This document shows, in pieces, positions 32,880-41,449 of a DNA stretch of 64,000 nucleotides. Made by a program: the position numbers and the translations under genes. This DNA is from Virgibacillus sp. SK37 (GTDB lineage Bacteria; Bacillota; Bacilli; Bacillales; Amphibacillaceae), in assembly GCF_000725285.1 (NCBI RefSeq), contig NZ_CP007161.1:1225911-1289910 (forward strand), in the 5' to 3' direction. The notes under the pieces were generated by a model. That model was not told the origin of the DNA and did no database searches. It saw only the letters and a program-made list of their open reading frames with translations. How positions within the stretch are numbered: the stretch's first letter is position 1; every line of letters begins with the position of its first letter.

Positions 32880-33566
32880 ATGGAAGAGAGGTTCCGTATA
32901 TTAATAATTGAAGATGATCAGGAAATTAGTAGATTATTATGTATGATTATTGAAAAGGCTGATATGGTTGCAGTTCCGGCATATTCCGGAACAGAAGGTT
33001 TATTACAACTACAGCAAAACCAATACGATTTAGTCCTGCTGGATTTGATGTTACCGGGACTGAGTGGAGAAGCGTTTATCATGCAGGTGAGAGAAGAGAA
33101 TACCCTGCCAATTATTGTGATCTCAGCAAAAATAGGTATTGAGGATAAAGTCAACGTATTGAAAATAGGGGCAGATGATTACATAACGAAGCCATTTAAT
33201 AAACAAGAAGTGATGGCAAGGGTCGAGGTGCAATTACGTAAGTCTAATGATCAATTACCGAGCCCGTCAAAAACGGAAAGAGTTTGGCGGGATCTAAGAA
33301 TTCACCCAGACAAACGATCCGCCACCTTAGAAAATCAGGAGCTGCAATTAACAAATGCTGAGTTTGATATTCTATTATTTTTGGTAAGCGCTCCAGAACG
33401 TGCTTTTTCAAAAAGGCAAATCTATGAAGGTATTTGGACTGGCCCCTATCTAGGCGATGATAATACAATTAGTGTACATGTTTCTAATATACGTAAAAAA
33501 ATGGCTGGAATTACCTCTGTTGCATACATAAAGACCATTTGGGGAGTAGGCTTTATGCTGATTTGA
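32880..33566 (+). CDS. OmpR-family response regulator
   Basis: Predicted 228 residues from ATG 32880 after AAAGGCAGGTGG. Receiver domain with acidic pair ILIIEDDQE, phospho-acceptor Asp55 in VLLDLMLPG, Thr/Ser near 82 and Lys in ADDYITKPFN. Winged helix at about 130-228 with LTNAEFDILLFLVSAPERAFSK and SVHVSNIRKKM. Same-strand genes for an ABC transporter and a kinase follow: a typical detoxification or antimicrobial-peptide response system. Its 5' end is duplicated at 31158. Confidence 0.93.
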   Translation: MEERFRILIIEDDQEISRLLCMIIEKADMVAVPAYSGTEGLLQLQQNQYDLVLLDLMLPGLSGEAFIMQVREENTLPIIVISAKIGIEDKVNVLKIGADDYITKPFNKQEVMARVEVQLRKSNDQLPSPSKTERVWRDLRIHPDKRSATLENQELQLTNAEFDILLFLVSAPERAFSKRQIYEGIWTGPYLGDDNTISVHVSNIRKKMAGITSVAYIKTIWGVGFMLI

Positions 33567-33728
33567 AAAATGAGAATTGCCCTGGATCGTTCGAATTTAG
33601 CCTGTCCTCCTTCGAGCGCTTTCGCTTTTCCTCATTCTTTATGATTTCTTTATGTTTTGTTTAATGGAATTTAAAGGCACCTAAGCTACACTAAATGTAT
33701 ACAGAAAAATAGCGAAGGAGCCAAAAAC

Positions 33729-34646
33729 ATGAATAGTGTTATTCAAACGTATAGATTGACAAAAATGTTCAAACAGGATGAAGTCATCAAACCCTTGGAT
33801 TTCACCTTGGAAAAAGGAGAAATTTGCGCATTAATCGGTAAGAACGGTGCAGGGAAGTCAACATTTTTTAAAATGCTTGCTGGACAATTAATCCCGACTT
33901 CCGGAGATATTCAACTATGTGGGAAGTCAGGGAAGGAAATGGAGCAAGCAAAAAAGCGGATGGGTTTTATGATTGAGACACCTGCTTTTTTTCCGGATTT
34001 CAATGCATTTCAAAACCTGGAATATTTCCGCATCCAACGGGGAGTTGCCGAGAAGGAACGGATTTATGAAGTATTACAAATCGTCGGTTTAGCGAATCAA
34101 AAAAAGAAACGATTTAAAGATTATTCCATGGGGATGAAGCAAAGATTAGGAATAGCTCTTTGTCTGCTCGGCAGTCCGGATTGTTTAATACTGGATGAAC
34201 CCATTAATGGACTGGATGCAGAAGGGATCATGGAGATTCGTAATCTGCTATTGAAGCTGAATCAGGAAAAGCAAATTACGATCCTAGTCTCTAGCCATAT
34301 TTTAACTGAACTTCAATTGTTGGCAAGACGTTTTGTATTTATTAAAAACGGTGTAATTACTGAGGATTTAAGTAGAGAAGCTTTAGATGAAAAAAGCAGG
34401 AAACAAATAAGAATGAAAGTAGACAACCCAACAAAAGCAGCTCAATTACTTGAAAGAACATATCCGGATGTTCAATTCAAAGTACTACAAGATCAGGTCA
34501 TAAGCCTCCGAAATCATGTGGAGAAAGGTGCTGAAATAAATCGTCTGTTCATCGACAATGGCGTGTCCGTGATGGAATTTCGTATGGAAGCACTGAATCT
34601 GGAAGAGTATTTTTTTGGATTAGTGGAGGGGAATGCAAATGATTAA
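33729..34646 (+). CDS. ABC transporter ATP-binding protein
   Basis: Predicted 305 residues. Walker A GKNGAGKST (about 38-46), signature YSMGMKQRLGIA, Walker B CLILDEPINGLD, and the H-loop in SSHILTE. The C-terminal 90 residues are an extra regulatory region, as in lantibiotic-immunity and BcrA-type exporters. Overlaps the permease by 8 bases with the chosen start. Likely exports a lantibiotic, peptide or similar compound. Confidence 0.93.
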   Translation: MNSVIQTYRLTKMFKQDEVIKPLDFTLEKGEICALIGKNGAGKSTFFKMLAGQLIPTSGDIQLCGKSGKEMEQAKKRMGFMIETPAFFPDFNAFQNLEYFRIQRGVAEKERIYEVLQIVGLANQKKKRFKDYSMGMKQRLGIALCLLGSPDCLILDEPINGLDAEGIMEIRNLLLKLNQEKQITILVSSHILTELQLLARRFVFIKNGVITEDLSREALDEKSRKQIRMKVDNPTKAAQLLERTYPDVQFKVLQDQVISLRNHVEKGAEINRLFIDNGVSVMEFRMEALNLEEYFFGLVEGNAND

Positions 34647-35388
34647 TTATATAAAAAGTGAAAATTACCGATTGCTTCGTAAAAAAGGTCTCTATATAAC
34701 AAGTCTGACTAGTTTAGTATTAATAACTGCAGCAGCGTATGTTTTACACTTTTTGGGAGAAAACGAAGCCAATTTCCCATATGCAACAAGCATCTTTTTT
34801 TATTCAAATGTTATTGCTGGAAGCCTGCTGATTATAATTGTAGCATTTGTTTTCAATCAGGCACTCACTGGCAGAGATACTTCTATAATTAAACAATCCG
34901 TTTCCTTTGGCGTGTCCCGTAATACGATTTTTTGGTCAAAGCTTCTTCTGACATTAGGTTACTTTTTGTTTCTCTGTGCCATTGGTCTTGTCTTAATGAT
35001 CATATTAGGTGAAAACCTGTTATTTAGTGAAGGGGAATCAATAGGAAACTTCCTTCTAGCCAGCTTGAATATGTTGCCATTAATACTAGCTGCTTTTTCT
35101 ATGATTCATATGTTGAAAATGTTAAAGGTTGGGGATCTCTATACACTTATTTTATTGCTATTTGTCTTTATGTTTTCTGGAGACTTTTTACGATTACTGT
35201 TCAGGCCTGTATCTGGTTTACAGGAGGTTTATAAATATGCTCCAAGCTCATTGTTTAATAAAAACTTAATGGAATTTATTGACCATGGAGCAGCATTGGA
35301 TTATCGTTATTGGATTCTCGGTATGGTAATATCAACGGCTTCACTAACTATAGGTGCAAGAAGATTCGCTAAACAAAATATCGACTAA
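34639..35388 (+). CDS. ABC-2 type permease
   Basis: Predicted 249 residues from ATG 34639 (GGAGGGG at 34626-34632); an ATG at 34633 abuts the ribosome binding site. About six spans. The pattern (short N-terminus INYIKSENYRLLRKKGLYI, then a span, a large loop and paired spans) is that of ABC-2/BcrB-type permeases encoded next to an ATPase. Partner of the ATPase at 33729. Confidence 0.85.
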   Translation: MINYIKSENYRLLRKKGLYITSLTSLVLITAAAYVLHFLGENEANFPYATSIFFYSNVIAGSLLIIIVAFVFNQALTGRDTSIIKQSVSFGVSRNTIFWSKLLLTLGYFLFLCAIGLVLMIILGENLLFSEGESIGNFLLASLNMLPLILAAFSMIHMLKMLKVGDLYTLILLLFVFMFSGDFLRLLFRPVSGLQEVYKYAPSSLFNKNLMEFIDHGAALDYRYWILGMVISTASLTIGARRFAKQNID

Positions 35389-35409
35389 AGCTTGAAGGGA
35401 AGAATGGAT

Positions 35410-36339
35410 ATGTATTGCTGGTTGATCATCGCTGTGTTGACGTTCTTATTACTCATAAGTATCGGTGCACTTTTGCTTTTACATTGGGATATAAGAAAAA
35501 TGACGAATCAATTGGAAGGCATTATTGAAAACTTTGGCACAAATGAATTGGTCCGCACTAATACGCAAAGCAAAAGCCTGAAACATTTTATTAAAAAAAT
35601 CAACCAGCTTATTTATTCCTATAAGCAAGATCAGCAATATAAAGAAAAAAGAGAGCAAGATCTAAAGCAAGAAATCACTAATATCTCTCACGATTTGCGA
35701 ACCCCATTAACCTCTATGAAAGGTTTTTCGGAATTGTTAACAGATCCCTCTTTAAATGAGGAGCAAAGGAAAGAATTTTTAGCTATTGTGCAAAAGAAGA
35801 TCGATAATCTTACTATGATGGTCGATGTATTTTATGAGCTCTCACAGATCGGTTTGATGGATCATCCACTGGTTATGGAACGCCAGCTAGTTGATCAAAG
35901 CGTAGCTGAAACGCTACTGATGTTCTACGATGATTTTGAACAGAAGCAATTAAAGGTCCATGTAGAAGAAGTTTCCGTATCTCCAATTATGGCCGACAGA
36001 AAAGCTACAAATCGTATTATAATTAACATCATTCAAAATGCCCTGCGCTATGCCAAAAGCTATTTCACTATCAACCTGGTTGAAGAAGAAAATTATATCC
36101 GATTAAAAGCAATAAACGATGTGGAAGCATTTAATCGTACGGAACTTTCTCACATTTTCGATCGGACATTCACCATGGATACCAGTCGAACTGGCGGCCA
36201 ACTTGGATTAGGGCTGCACATTGTTCAACAGCTTATGAATAAGCAGGGAGGAACAGTAACAGCAGATGTGGTTAATGATGAATTCATAATAGAGGTATGT
36301 TTTAAGAAATGGAATTGTAATAAAATGACTGATTTTTAG
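35410..36339 (+). CDS. Sensor histidine kinase
   Basis: Predicted 309 residues from ATG 35410; GAAGGGAAGA precedes it and the frame is open to TTG 35392. A single N-terminal span (about 5-25) with almost no extracellular part, then a helical linker. H-box NISHDLRTPLTSMKGF has His94; N-box INIIQNALRYAKSY; G-box TGGQLGLGLHIVQQL. Without an obvious sensing domain it probably senses through the adjacent ABC transporter, as in BceS-like kinases. Follows the permease by 21 bases. Confidence 0.92.
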   Translation: MYCWLIIAVLTFLLLISIGALLLLHWDIRKMTNQLEGIIENFGTNELVRTNTQSKSLKHFIKKINQLIYSYKQDQQYKEKREQDLKQEITNISHDLRTPLTSMKGFSELLTDPSLNEEQRKEFLAIVQKKIDNLTMMVDVFYELSQIGLMDHPLVMERQLVDQSVAETLLMFYDDFEQKQLKVHVEEVSVSPIMADRKATNRIIINIIQNALRYAKSYFTINLVEEENYIRLKAINDVEAFNRTELSHIFDRTFTMDTSRTGGQLGLGLHIVQQLMNKQGGTVTADVVNDEFIIEVCFKKWNCNKMTDF

Positions 36340-36502
36340 TTTGCAGTGACTGGTAGAATTAGATTCTAGCCATTTATTGTAGGTAAAACAATGTTGGACA
36401 TCTATTAAATAAAATAGGTGTCTTAATTTTTATAATAAGCATTGAATTTTATTACTATTATTGGAATAATTGGAAGAGGGCGACAGAAGGGTAGGGCAGG
36501 AT

Positions 36503-36778
36503 ATGGCTGATAAAGAGAAACAACCTCATTTAGTAATAACAGTTGGATATCTCGGTTTTATCTTCTTTCTGTTGGCTGGATTAAGATATATTCTGATCAT
36601 CGAAGATCAGATGGGACGTTTGTTAATGGCCTTCAGCTCTGGTTTTCTATGGTATTACTTTCAATATTCAGCATCCCATTTGCTTACAAATCGCAAAGAA
36701 AGAAAATTTTTCAAGTATATTTCTATTGCTGGTATATTGATTGTTTTTGTATACGGTTCTTATTTAGTTCTTTCATAA
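36503..36778 (+). CDS. Small membrane protein, three spans
   Basis: Predicted 91 residues from ATG 36503 after GGTAGGGCAGG. Spans near 12-30, 40-58 and 72-88 separated by charged loops (TNRKERKFFK). No family recognised. Stands alone after the kinase gene with a 160-base gap. Confidence 0.6.
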   Translation: MADKEKQPHLVITVGYLGFIFFLLAGLRYILIIEDQMGRLLMAFSSGFLWYYFQYSASHLLTNRKERKFFKYISIAGILIVFVYGSYLVLS

Positions 36779-36859
36779 AATATACTATGTTGATAGGCAA
36801 GGTGGCGGCAGAGTATCCATTTATGGACGTTTTAGTTTAAAGAATTTTATGGAAAGCTG

Positions 36860-37051
36860 GTGTTTACAATTCAAAATAAATTTAGAAAGTCCTCAACAGA
36901 TAGCTCCATAGCTGGCGTTTGTGGTGGTATTGCAGAGTTTTTCGGTATTTCCTCTTTTGGAGTAAGAATACTTTTCATCATTTTACCTGCTAATTTACTA
37001 ATTTATATTATTCTCGCAAATACAATTCCTGACAGCCCACCGTCTTTGTAG
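36860..37051 (+). CDS. PspC-domain protein
   Basis: Predicted 63 residues, GTG 36860 after GGAAAG. FRKSSTDSSIAGVCGGIAEFFGI and FGVRILFIILP form the complete PspC domain with its membrane helix. Usually involved in envelope stress signalling. Unlike many PspC proteins it has no C-terminal extension. Confidence 0.88.
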   Translation: MFTIQNKFRKSSTDSSIAGVCGGIAEFFGISSFGVRILFIILPANLLIYIILANTIPDSPPSL

Positions 37052-37139
37052 GGTTTTTAACTTGTTGAATATTTTAAGTCTATAGCTATATTTGGCGTTA
37101 ACTTTGGTTTTTTAATTATTATAGAAAGGGTTTTTCAAA

Positions 37140-37355
37140 GTGGATTTAATAAGTGTTTTAAATATAATAATTGTAATAGTGATTGTCTTAGCAATCGTGG
37201 TCACCTTTTTATCAGTTTTTGCCTCCCAGTTTGCTAAAGCACAAAAGAAAAGAGCTGATGAATTAATGGCTATGCGAAAAGAGAACCTTGACGTACAAAA
37301 AGAGATTTTGAGTGAGTTAAAAAAGCTGACAAATGGTTCGACGTTTAAAAATTAA
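37140..37355 (+). CDS. Single-span protein with coiled-coil tail
   Basis: Predicted 71 residues, GTG 37140 after AGAAAGGG. One strong hydrophobic segment (about 6-30), then helix KAQKKRADELMAMRKENLDV and ILSELKKLT. The composition recalls DUF4083-type small proteins. Function unknown. Confidence 0.6.
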   Translation: MDLISVLNIIIVIVIVLAIVVTFLSVFASQFAKAQKKRADELMAMRKENLDVQKEILSELKKLTNGSTFKN

Positions 37356-37391
37356 ATTTCCGCTTATTATATAAGCGTTTACTAACTTTTA

Positions 37392-37429
37392 GCCAAAAAA
37401 AGAGAGTGCTCTACGTTAGAACACTCTCT
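37392..37429 (-). terminator. Terminator of the NEAT-protein gene
   Basis: On the minus strand AGAGAGTG (37429-37422) pairs with CACTCTCT (37408-37401), followed by a T-run (A-run on the plus strand, 37395-37401). Adjacent TTCTA / TAGAG lengthens the stem. Confidence 0.8.
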
Positions 37430-37443
37430 GGATAGTAATTAAT

Positions 37444-37839
37444 TTAGTTCACTTTCTCTAAACTTTCTTCGACAAAAATTAACCTGAGTTCCTCATCGCC
37501 TTGGATTTTTTGACCTTGATACACAGCTTCGTATTGGACACGAGAACCTAAAGATGTTGTTAATTCGTCAATCTTAAACACTTCATCTCGAGTGTTTGCT
37601 TCTTCATTTAATCGTTTATCAAAGGCATTTATTTCTTCACCTGCTTGATTTTTCACTTGGAAACCAGTGATTGTTTTGGCATCCAGTAACGTAATAATAA
37701 GCGAGAGGGAGCCAGCTTGATTTTCAATAATAGCTGATTCAGAAAGAAAACTAGCCATTGCTGAAGGTTCATCTTCATTCTTTTTCATTGCTTGAATTTT
37801 AATTGCATACGTACCTTCATCTACATTGATTATTGTCAT
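37444..37839 (-). CDS. NEAT-domain protein without signal peptide
   Basis: Predicted 131 residues. It spans one NEAT domain: EGTYAIKIQAMKKNEDEPSAMASFL, the strand SLSLIITLLDAKTITGFQV and the C-terminal VQYEAVYQG segment. NEAT domains bind haem at Gram-positive cell surfaces. This one has no secretion signal, no sortase motif, and the terminal YxxxY haem-binding pair is not clear. It may be an intracellular haem handler or no longer bind haem. RBS GAGGAGGAAAC precedes the ATG on the minus strand. Confidence 0.7.
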   Translation of the reverse strand: MTIINVDEGTYAIKIQAMKKNEDEPSAMASFLSESAIIENQAGSLSLIITLLDAKTITGFQVKNQAGEEINAFDKRLNEEANTRDEVFKIDELTTSLGSRVQYEAVYQGQKIQGDEELRLIFVEESLEKVN

Positions 37840-37991
37840 TTTGTTTCCTCCTCTAAGCTATGAATGAGTATTTTATCTTACTATACTACAATATTAATGC
37901 CAACATAAATGCTCTCATAGAAGAATAACCGTGTCCAGAAGTATACTTCTTCATGGACTATCCTTAATAATCATAAAAAATTTTAAGCTCT

Positions 37992-38033
37992 AAAAAAAAC
38001 CTTCCTGTTACGTTTAATCCTCTAACAGGAAGG
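37992..38033 (-). terminator. Terminator of the yceI-type gene
   Basis: CCTTCCTGTTA (38000-38010) and TAACAGGAAGG (38023-38033) form an 11-bp perfect stem. On the minus strand it is followed by eight T. Confidence 0.85.
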
Positions 38034-38077
38034 GGGGATATCATCCGTGTAAAAAACTTGTTTATTTTATAGCCTTA

Positions 38078-38614
38078 TTAATCTTGTTTACGTAATTGGA
38101 TTTCGAGATTAATTTTTACTTCGTCACTTACAACGAAACCGCCTGTTTCAACTGCAGCATTCCATGTTAAACCAAATTCTTTACGGCTTATCTTTGTATT
38201 ACCTGTAAATCCAGCAGCTTCATCTCCACTCATTGGATCCTTGGCAACACCTTCAAAAGTAACATCAAAAGTTACTGGTTTTGTTGTGCCTCTAAGTGTA
38301 AAGTCACCAGTTACATCATAACGGTCTTCAGATTTCTTCTTAATGTCTGTTGCTTTAAATAGTAGATGTGGATGGTTTTCTACATCAAAAAAGTCAGCTG
38401 AGCGTAAATGACCATCTCTGTCCGGCATACGTGTATCCACACTACTTGCATCAATTTTAAATTCAATGGAAGCATCTGTTAAGTCTTTTGGATCTGCTTC
38501 AACCGTACCCTCAAAATCGTTAAAAGTACCTTTCACATTCGAAATCATCATATGCTTTACTGTAAATCCTACCACACTGTGTACCTTATCAACGTTCCAT
38601 ATTGCTTTTGTCAT
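38078..38614 (-). CDS. YceI-family lipid-binding protein
   Basis: Predicted 178 residues from ATG 38614, with GGAGGAGATT upstream; a start at 38629 is less likely. IWNVDKVHSVVGFTVKHMMISNVKG and the closing AWN/GFVVSDEVKINL show the YceI lipocalin-like barrel, which binds isoprenoid-type lipids such as polyprenyl quinones. No signal peptide, as in other Bacillus members. The neighbouring quinone-stress genes fit such a role, though it is a separate transcript. Confidence 0.9.
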   Translation of the reverse strand: MTKAIWNVDKVHSVVGFTVKHMMISNVKGTFNDFEGTVEADPKDLTDASIEFKIDASSVDTRMPDRDGHLRSADFFDVENHPHLLFKATDIKKKSEDRYDVTGDFTLRGTTKPVTFDVTFEGVAKDPMSGDEAAGFTGNTKISRKEFGLTWNAAVETGGFVVSDEVKINLEIQLRKQD

Positions 38615-38757
38615 ATAAATCTCCTCCAATAATAGTTTGAATTTTATTCTTTCAACATGTTATATTTGGTTCATTTATTTTATTTTTTACTATAATTCAA
38701 CCCTTTAAGCTTTGGGGGAGCTGTAGATAACTGAAGCCCACTCCCATTAGCTGTTTA

Positions 38758-39348
38758 CTAGTTCAACCAGTTTTTCGCTTCGATAGCAACTTCCTGTGTA
38801 AGGCTATGGCCGTTAACCCAAGCAGTTGTAACATCTGCACCTCTTTCATTAAATAGGCGGATGACTCTATTACTTTCGGATTCTGGTACGATAGGATCTC
38901 CTTTACCAAGCGATAAGAATACCTCCACATCGCTAAAGTCCTGTTTGTTTTCCACATCTGCCGGATACAAAGGGGCGAATAAAGCCGCTTTTTTAAACGT
39001 GTCAGGTTGCTGTAGCATCATTTGTATAGCGATGTTTGAACCGTTGGAGAACCCGACAAGCACTGCATCCTCCAGTTTGAAGTCATGTTCCTTTGATTTT
39101 TCCAAGATGAACTCATAAAGCTCATTCCCACGGAATTCAAGGTCTTCCCAGTCGTACTGTCCTTCTCCATGCCGTTTGAAGTATCTGTTCATCCCATTTT
39201 CCTGCACATTTCCTCTGATACCTAAAACGTTATACTCGGGATGGAGCAGTTCTGCAAGAGAGAGGAGGTCTGTTTCTGTACCACCTGTACCGTGAAGCAG
39301 TATAAATACTGGAGCCCCTTTTTTCTTTTCTTGATAAATATGTTTCAT
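38758..39348 (-). CDS. mhqD: MhqD-like carboxylesterase
   Basis: Predicted 196 residues. Phospholipase/carboxylesterase family: LHGTGGTE oxyanion loop, nucleophile elbow GFSNGSNIA (Ser near 103), acid in LGKGDPIVP, and base His in WVNGHSLTQ. Its place after two VOC dioxygenases and an MhqR-type regulator matches the mhq genes of B. subtilis, which respond to methylhydroquinone and other quinones. Last gene of the minus-strand cluster. Confidence 0.85.
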   Translation of the reverse strand: MKHIYQEKKKGAPVFILLHGTGGTETDLLSLAELLHPEYNVLGIRGNVQENGMNRYFKRHGEGQYDWEDLEFRGNELYEFILEKSKEHDFKLEDAVLVGFSNGSNIAIQMMLQQPDTFKKAALFAPLYPADVENKQDFSDVEVFLSLGKGDPIVPESESNRVIRLFNERGADVTTAWVNGHSLTQEVAIEAKNWLN

Positions 39349-39366
39349 ATATTTTCACTCCCAATC

Positions 39367-39480
39367 TTATGATTCAGGTCGTTCGATTGTAAATCGCTTG
39401 CCTACCTCAGGATAATCATTACCAGCAAGTCTGCTTACAGGACAAACACTAAATGTCCAATTTCGGCAACGATTTTTCAT
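39367..39480 (-). CDS. Possible small protein overlapping the dioxygenase end
   Basis: An open frame of 37 codons starts at ATG 39480 after AAAGGCAGGAAT, and overlaps the end of the dioxygenase gene. Its peptide contains CRNWTFSVCPVSRL and ends GKRFTIERPES. It reads like a real protein end, but nothing is recognised, and it could be a relic of a gene deleted between the dioxygenase and mhqD. Confidence 0.25.
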   Translation of the reverse strand: MKNRCRNWTFSVCPVSRLAGNDYPEVGKRFTIERPES

Positions 39481-40342
39481 ATTCCTGCCTTTTGTATTCA
39501 TATTGTTCCGGTAACTTTAGTGCTGTGCCAAGTGATGACATATCTTCATCTATATCGAAACCTGGGCCGTCGGTGGCGTATTCGAATACGACATTTCCCT
39601 TTTCTCCGGTATAGATGGAGTTAAAGTAACTTCTGTCTTTTACTACGGTGACACCGAATCCTTTACTTCGAAGTGCGGATTGCCATTCTTTCAATACATC
39701 CATATCAGGCACAGACCATGCGATATGGTGTACCGTCCCGATACCAAATCTGCCGGCCTGCTGTGGAGGAGTTGAAATAATGATGTGATGTTTTTCCTCG
39801 CCTACTGTTTCAAAATGAAGATTTCCATCATGGATATCCAGTTCGTTCAATCCCATAAGACCTGTAAGCAGTTGTTCTGTACCCGCCGGATTTGCGGACA
39901 ATAATACCGCCCCATGAAAACCAAGTATATCGTTGTGAGCTGCAGTTGTTTCCCCTTCGACAATTGCCAGCTCAAGTCCATGAATATCATCAAACTCAAG
40001 TGTATCTTTACCAAATAGTTGAGTCACTTCCACATCTAGTTCTTGGGCTGTGAGATGTTCTTTCCAGTAGTCAAGACTGCCTTTAGATACCCGGAAGGCA
40101 ATCCTTCCTACTTGGCCACTGCCTTTTCTTCCATAATTATTGTTTGACCAAGGGAAGAAGGTGATGACTGTGCCGGGCGTCCCACAGTGATCAGCAAAAT
40201 ACAGGTGGTAGACACCAGGATCATCAAAGTTTACTGTTTGTTTAACTAGACGAAGTCCTAAAACATCCCTATAAAATTTCACATTTTCATTGGGATCTCC
40301 TACAATGGCTGAGATATGATGAATTCGCTTAATTGCTTCCAT
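39449..40342 (-). CDS. Ring-cleaving dioxygenase (VOC family, MhqA/MhqE-like)
   Basis: Predicted 297 residues. Two tandem vicinal-oxygen-chelate modules: IKRIHHISAIVGDPNENVKFYRDVLGLRLVKQTVNFD at the start, then GIGTVHHIAWSVPD around 200, and VVFEYATDGPGFDIDED near 265. The metal-ligand residues (His9, His in VHHIAW, Glu in FEYATDGPG) are present. Cleaves or detoxifies hydroquinone-type rings in the MhqR regulon. Follows the paralogous dioxygenase by 20 bases. Confidence 0.88.
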   Translation of the reverse strand: MEAIKRIHHISAIVGDPNENVKFYRDVLGLRLVKQTVNFDDPGVYHLYFADHCGTPGTVITFFPWSNNNYGRKGSGQVGRIAFRVSKGSLDYWKEHLTAQELDVEVTQLFGKDTLEFDDIHGLELAIVEGETTAAHNDILGFHGAVLLSANPAGTEQLLTGLMGLNELDIHDGNLHFETVGEEKHHIIISTPPQQAGRFGIGTVHHIAWSVPDMDVLKEWQSALRSKGFGVTVVKDRSYFNSIYTGEKGNVVFEYATDGPGFDIDEDMSSLGTALKLPEQYEYKRQEYEKSLPKLDI

Positions 40343-40362
40343 AAAACGATCTCCTTTTTTAA

Positions 40363-41319
40363 CTACTTAGAACGCTTCGTATCAAACGGGCGGATCTGTC
40401 CTTCAATATATTCCCGTTTTGGCTCCAGGAATGGTGGGAGTGCCAGACTTTCACCCAATGTTTCATATGGTTCGTCATCCATGAAACCTGGACCGTCTGT
40501 TGAAAGCTCAATGAGAATATCACCAACACGGGTATAAAGTGCTTCAAAATAAAAGCGATCTACATTACCTGAATGGCCCATTCCGAGCTCGTTGTATTTC
40601 GCTTCCCATTGTTTAAGGGTATCGTGATCTTTCACCCTGAACGATACATGGTGAACCTGCCCATAACCTTGACGGCTAGGCGTTGTCTCATCCTTTCTTA
40701 AAATGACTTGGCCACCGTTGCCACCTTCTCCTACATCAAATAGGGTTACGTTCGCTTCTTCAAGAATTGGTTTCATATCATAAACTTCAGAGAGCACCTT
40801 TTTGAAGTCTTCGAAATAGCTTACTGTAATTTCAATCGGCCCCAATCCATAAATTGCCTTATCTTCTGGAACTGGTCCATTTTTCCAAGGCTTGCCTGGT
40901 GCCACACCGTGATTGTTTTCGTCAGAGAACAGTTGATATTTCTGTCCATCAGCTTCTTCAAATGGTAACACTTTTTTACCGAAAAGCTCTTGAATACCTT
41001 CATTTTTCACTTCAAACGTTTTGAAACGTTCCAAGTAATATTCAAGTGCTGCATCGTTCGGCACTCTTAACCCTACTCTGGAAATCGAGTTCGTACCCGA
41101 AGCACCTTTTGGTACATCCGGGAAGTCGAAGAAGGTCATGTCTGTCCCCGGTGAGCCCACATCATCTGCATAAAAAGTATGATATGTGTGGATATCATCC
41201 TGATTCACCGTTTTCTTCACTAATCTCATTCCAAGTACCTCTGTAAAAAATTGATAGTTCCTCATTGCATCATCCGTCATTGCCGTAACATGGTGAATTC
41301 CAAGTAGTCCGTCTGTCAT
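40363..41319 (-). CDS. mhqO: Ring-cleaving dioxygenase (VOC family, MhqO-like)
   Basis: Predicted 318 residues, full length. GIHHVTAMTDDAMRNYQFFTEVLGMRLVKKTVNQDD opens the first VOC module; GQVHHVSFRVKDHD and ILIELSTDGPGFMDDE carry the second. The His-His-Glu ligands are intact. First structural gene after the regulator, behind an MhqR-like operator (41417-41434). About 40-50% alike, by eye, to the dioxygenase at 39449, so the two derive from an old duplication. Confidence 0.9.
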   Translation of the reverse strand: MTDGLLGIHHVTAMTDDAMRNYQFFTEVLGMRLVKKTVNQDDIHTYHTFYADDVGSPGTDMTFFDFPDVPKGASGTNSISRVGLRVPNDAALEYYLERFKTFEVKNEGIQELFGKKVLPFEEADGQKYQLFSDENNHGVAPGKPWKNGPVPEDKAIYGLGPIEITVSYFEDFKKVLSEVYDMKPILEEANVTLFDVGEGGNGGQVILRKDETTPSRQGYGQVHHVSFRVKDHDTLKQWEAKYNELGMGHSGNVDRFYFEALYTRVGDILIELSTDGPGFMDDEPYETLGESLALPPFLEPKREYIEGQIRPFDTKRSK

Positions 41320-41416
41320 GTAGAAAAACTCCTTTGTATTTGTCTTAACTCTTTATTATTTTAAAGCGCGTGCTGTTAAGCAACACAAGCCATTTGTTAT
41401 TTAACATTAATTCATA

Positions 41417-41434
41417 TATTCCTAATTCGAGATA
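41417..41434 (-). promoter_or_regulatory. MhqR-type operator before the dioxygenase genes
   Basis: The right half TTCGAGATA matches the palindrome TATCTCGAATTCGAGATA fully, the left half in six of nine places. It stands about 100 bases upstream of mhqO, between mhqR and mhqO. Confidence 0.6.
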
Positions 41435-41449
41435 TTTAATTTAAAAAAA

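Noticed and set aside
33567-33728. Riboswitch between response regulator and ABC genes
   Set aside because: Only an irregular AATGAG...CTCATT hairpin is visible; no known riboswitch core or T-run terminator.
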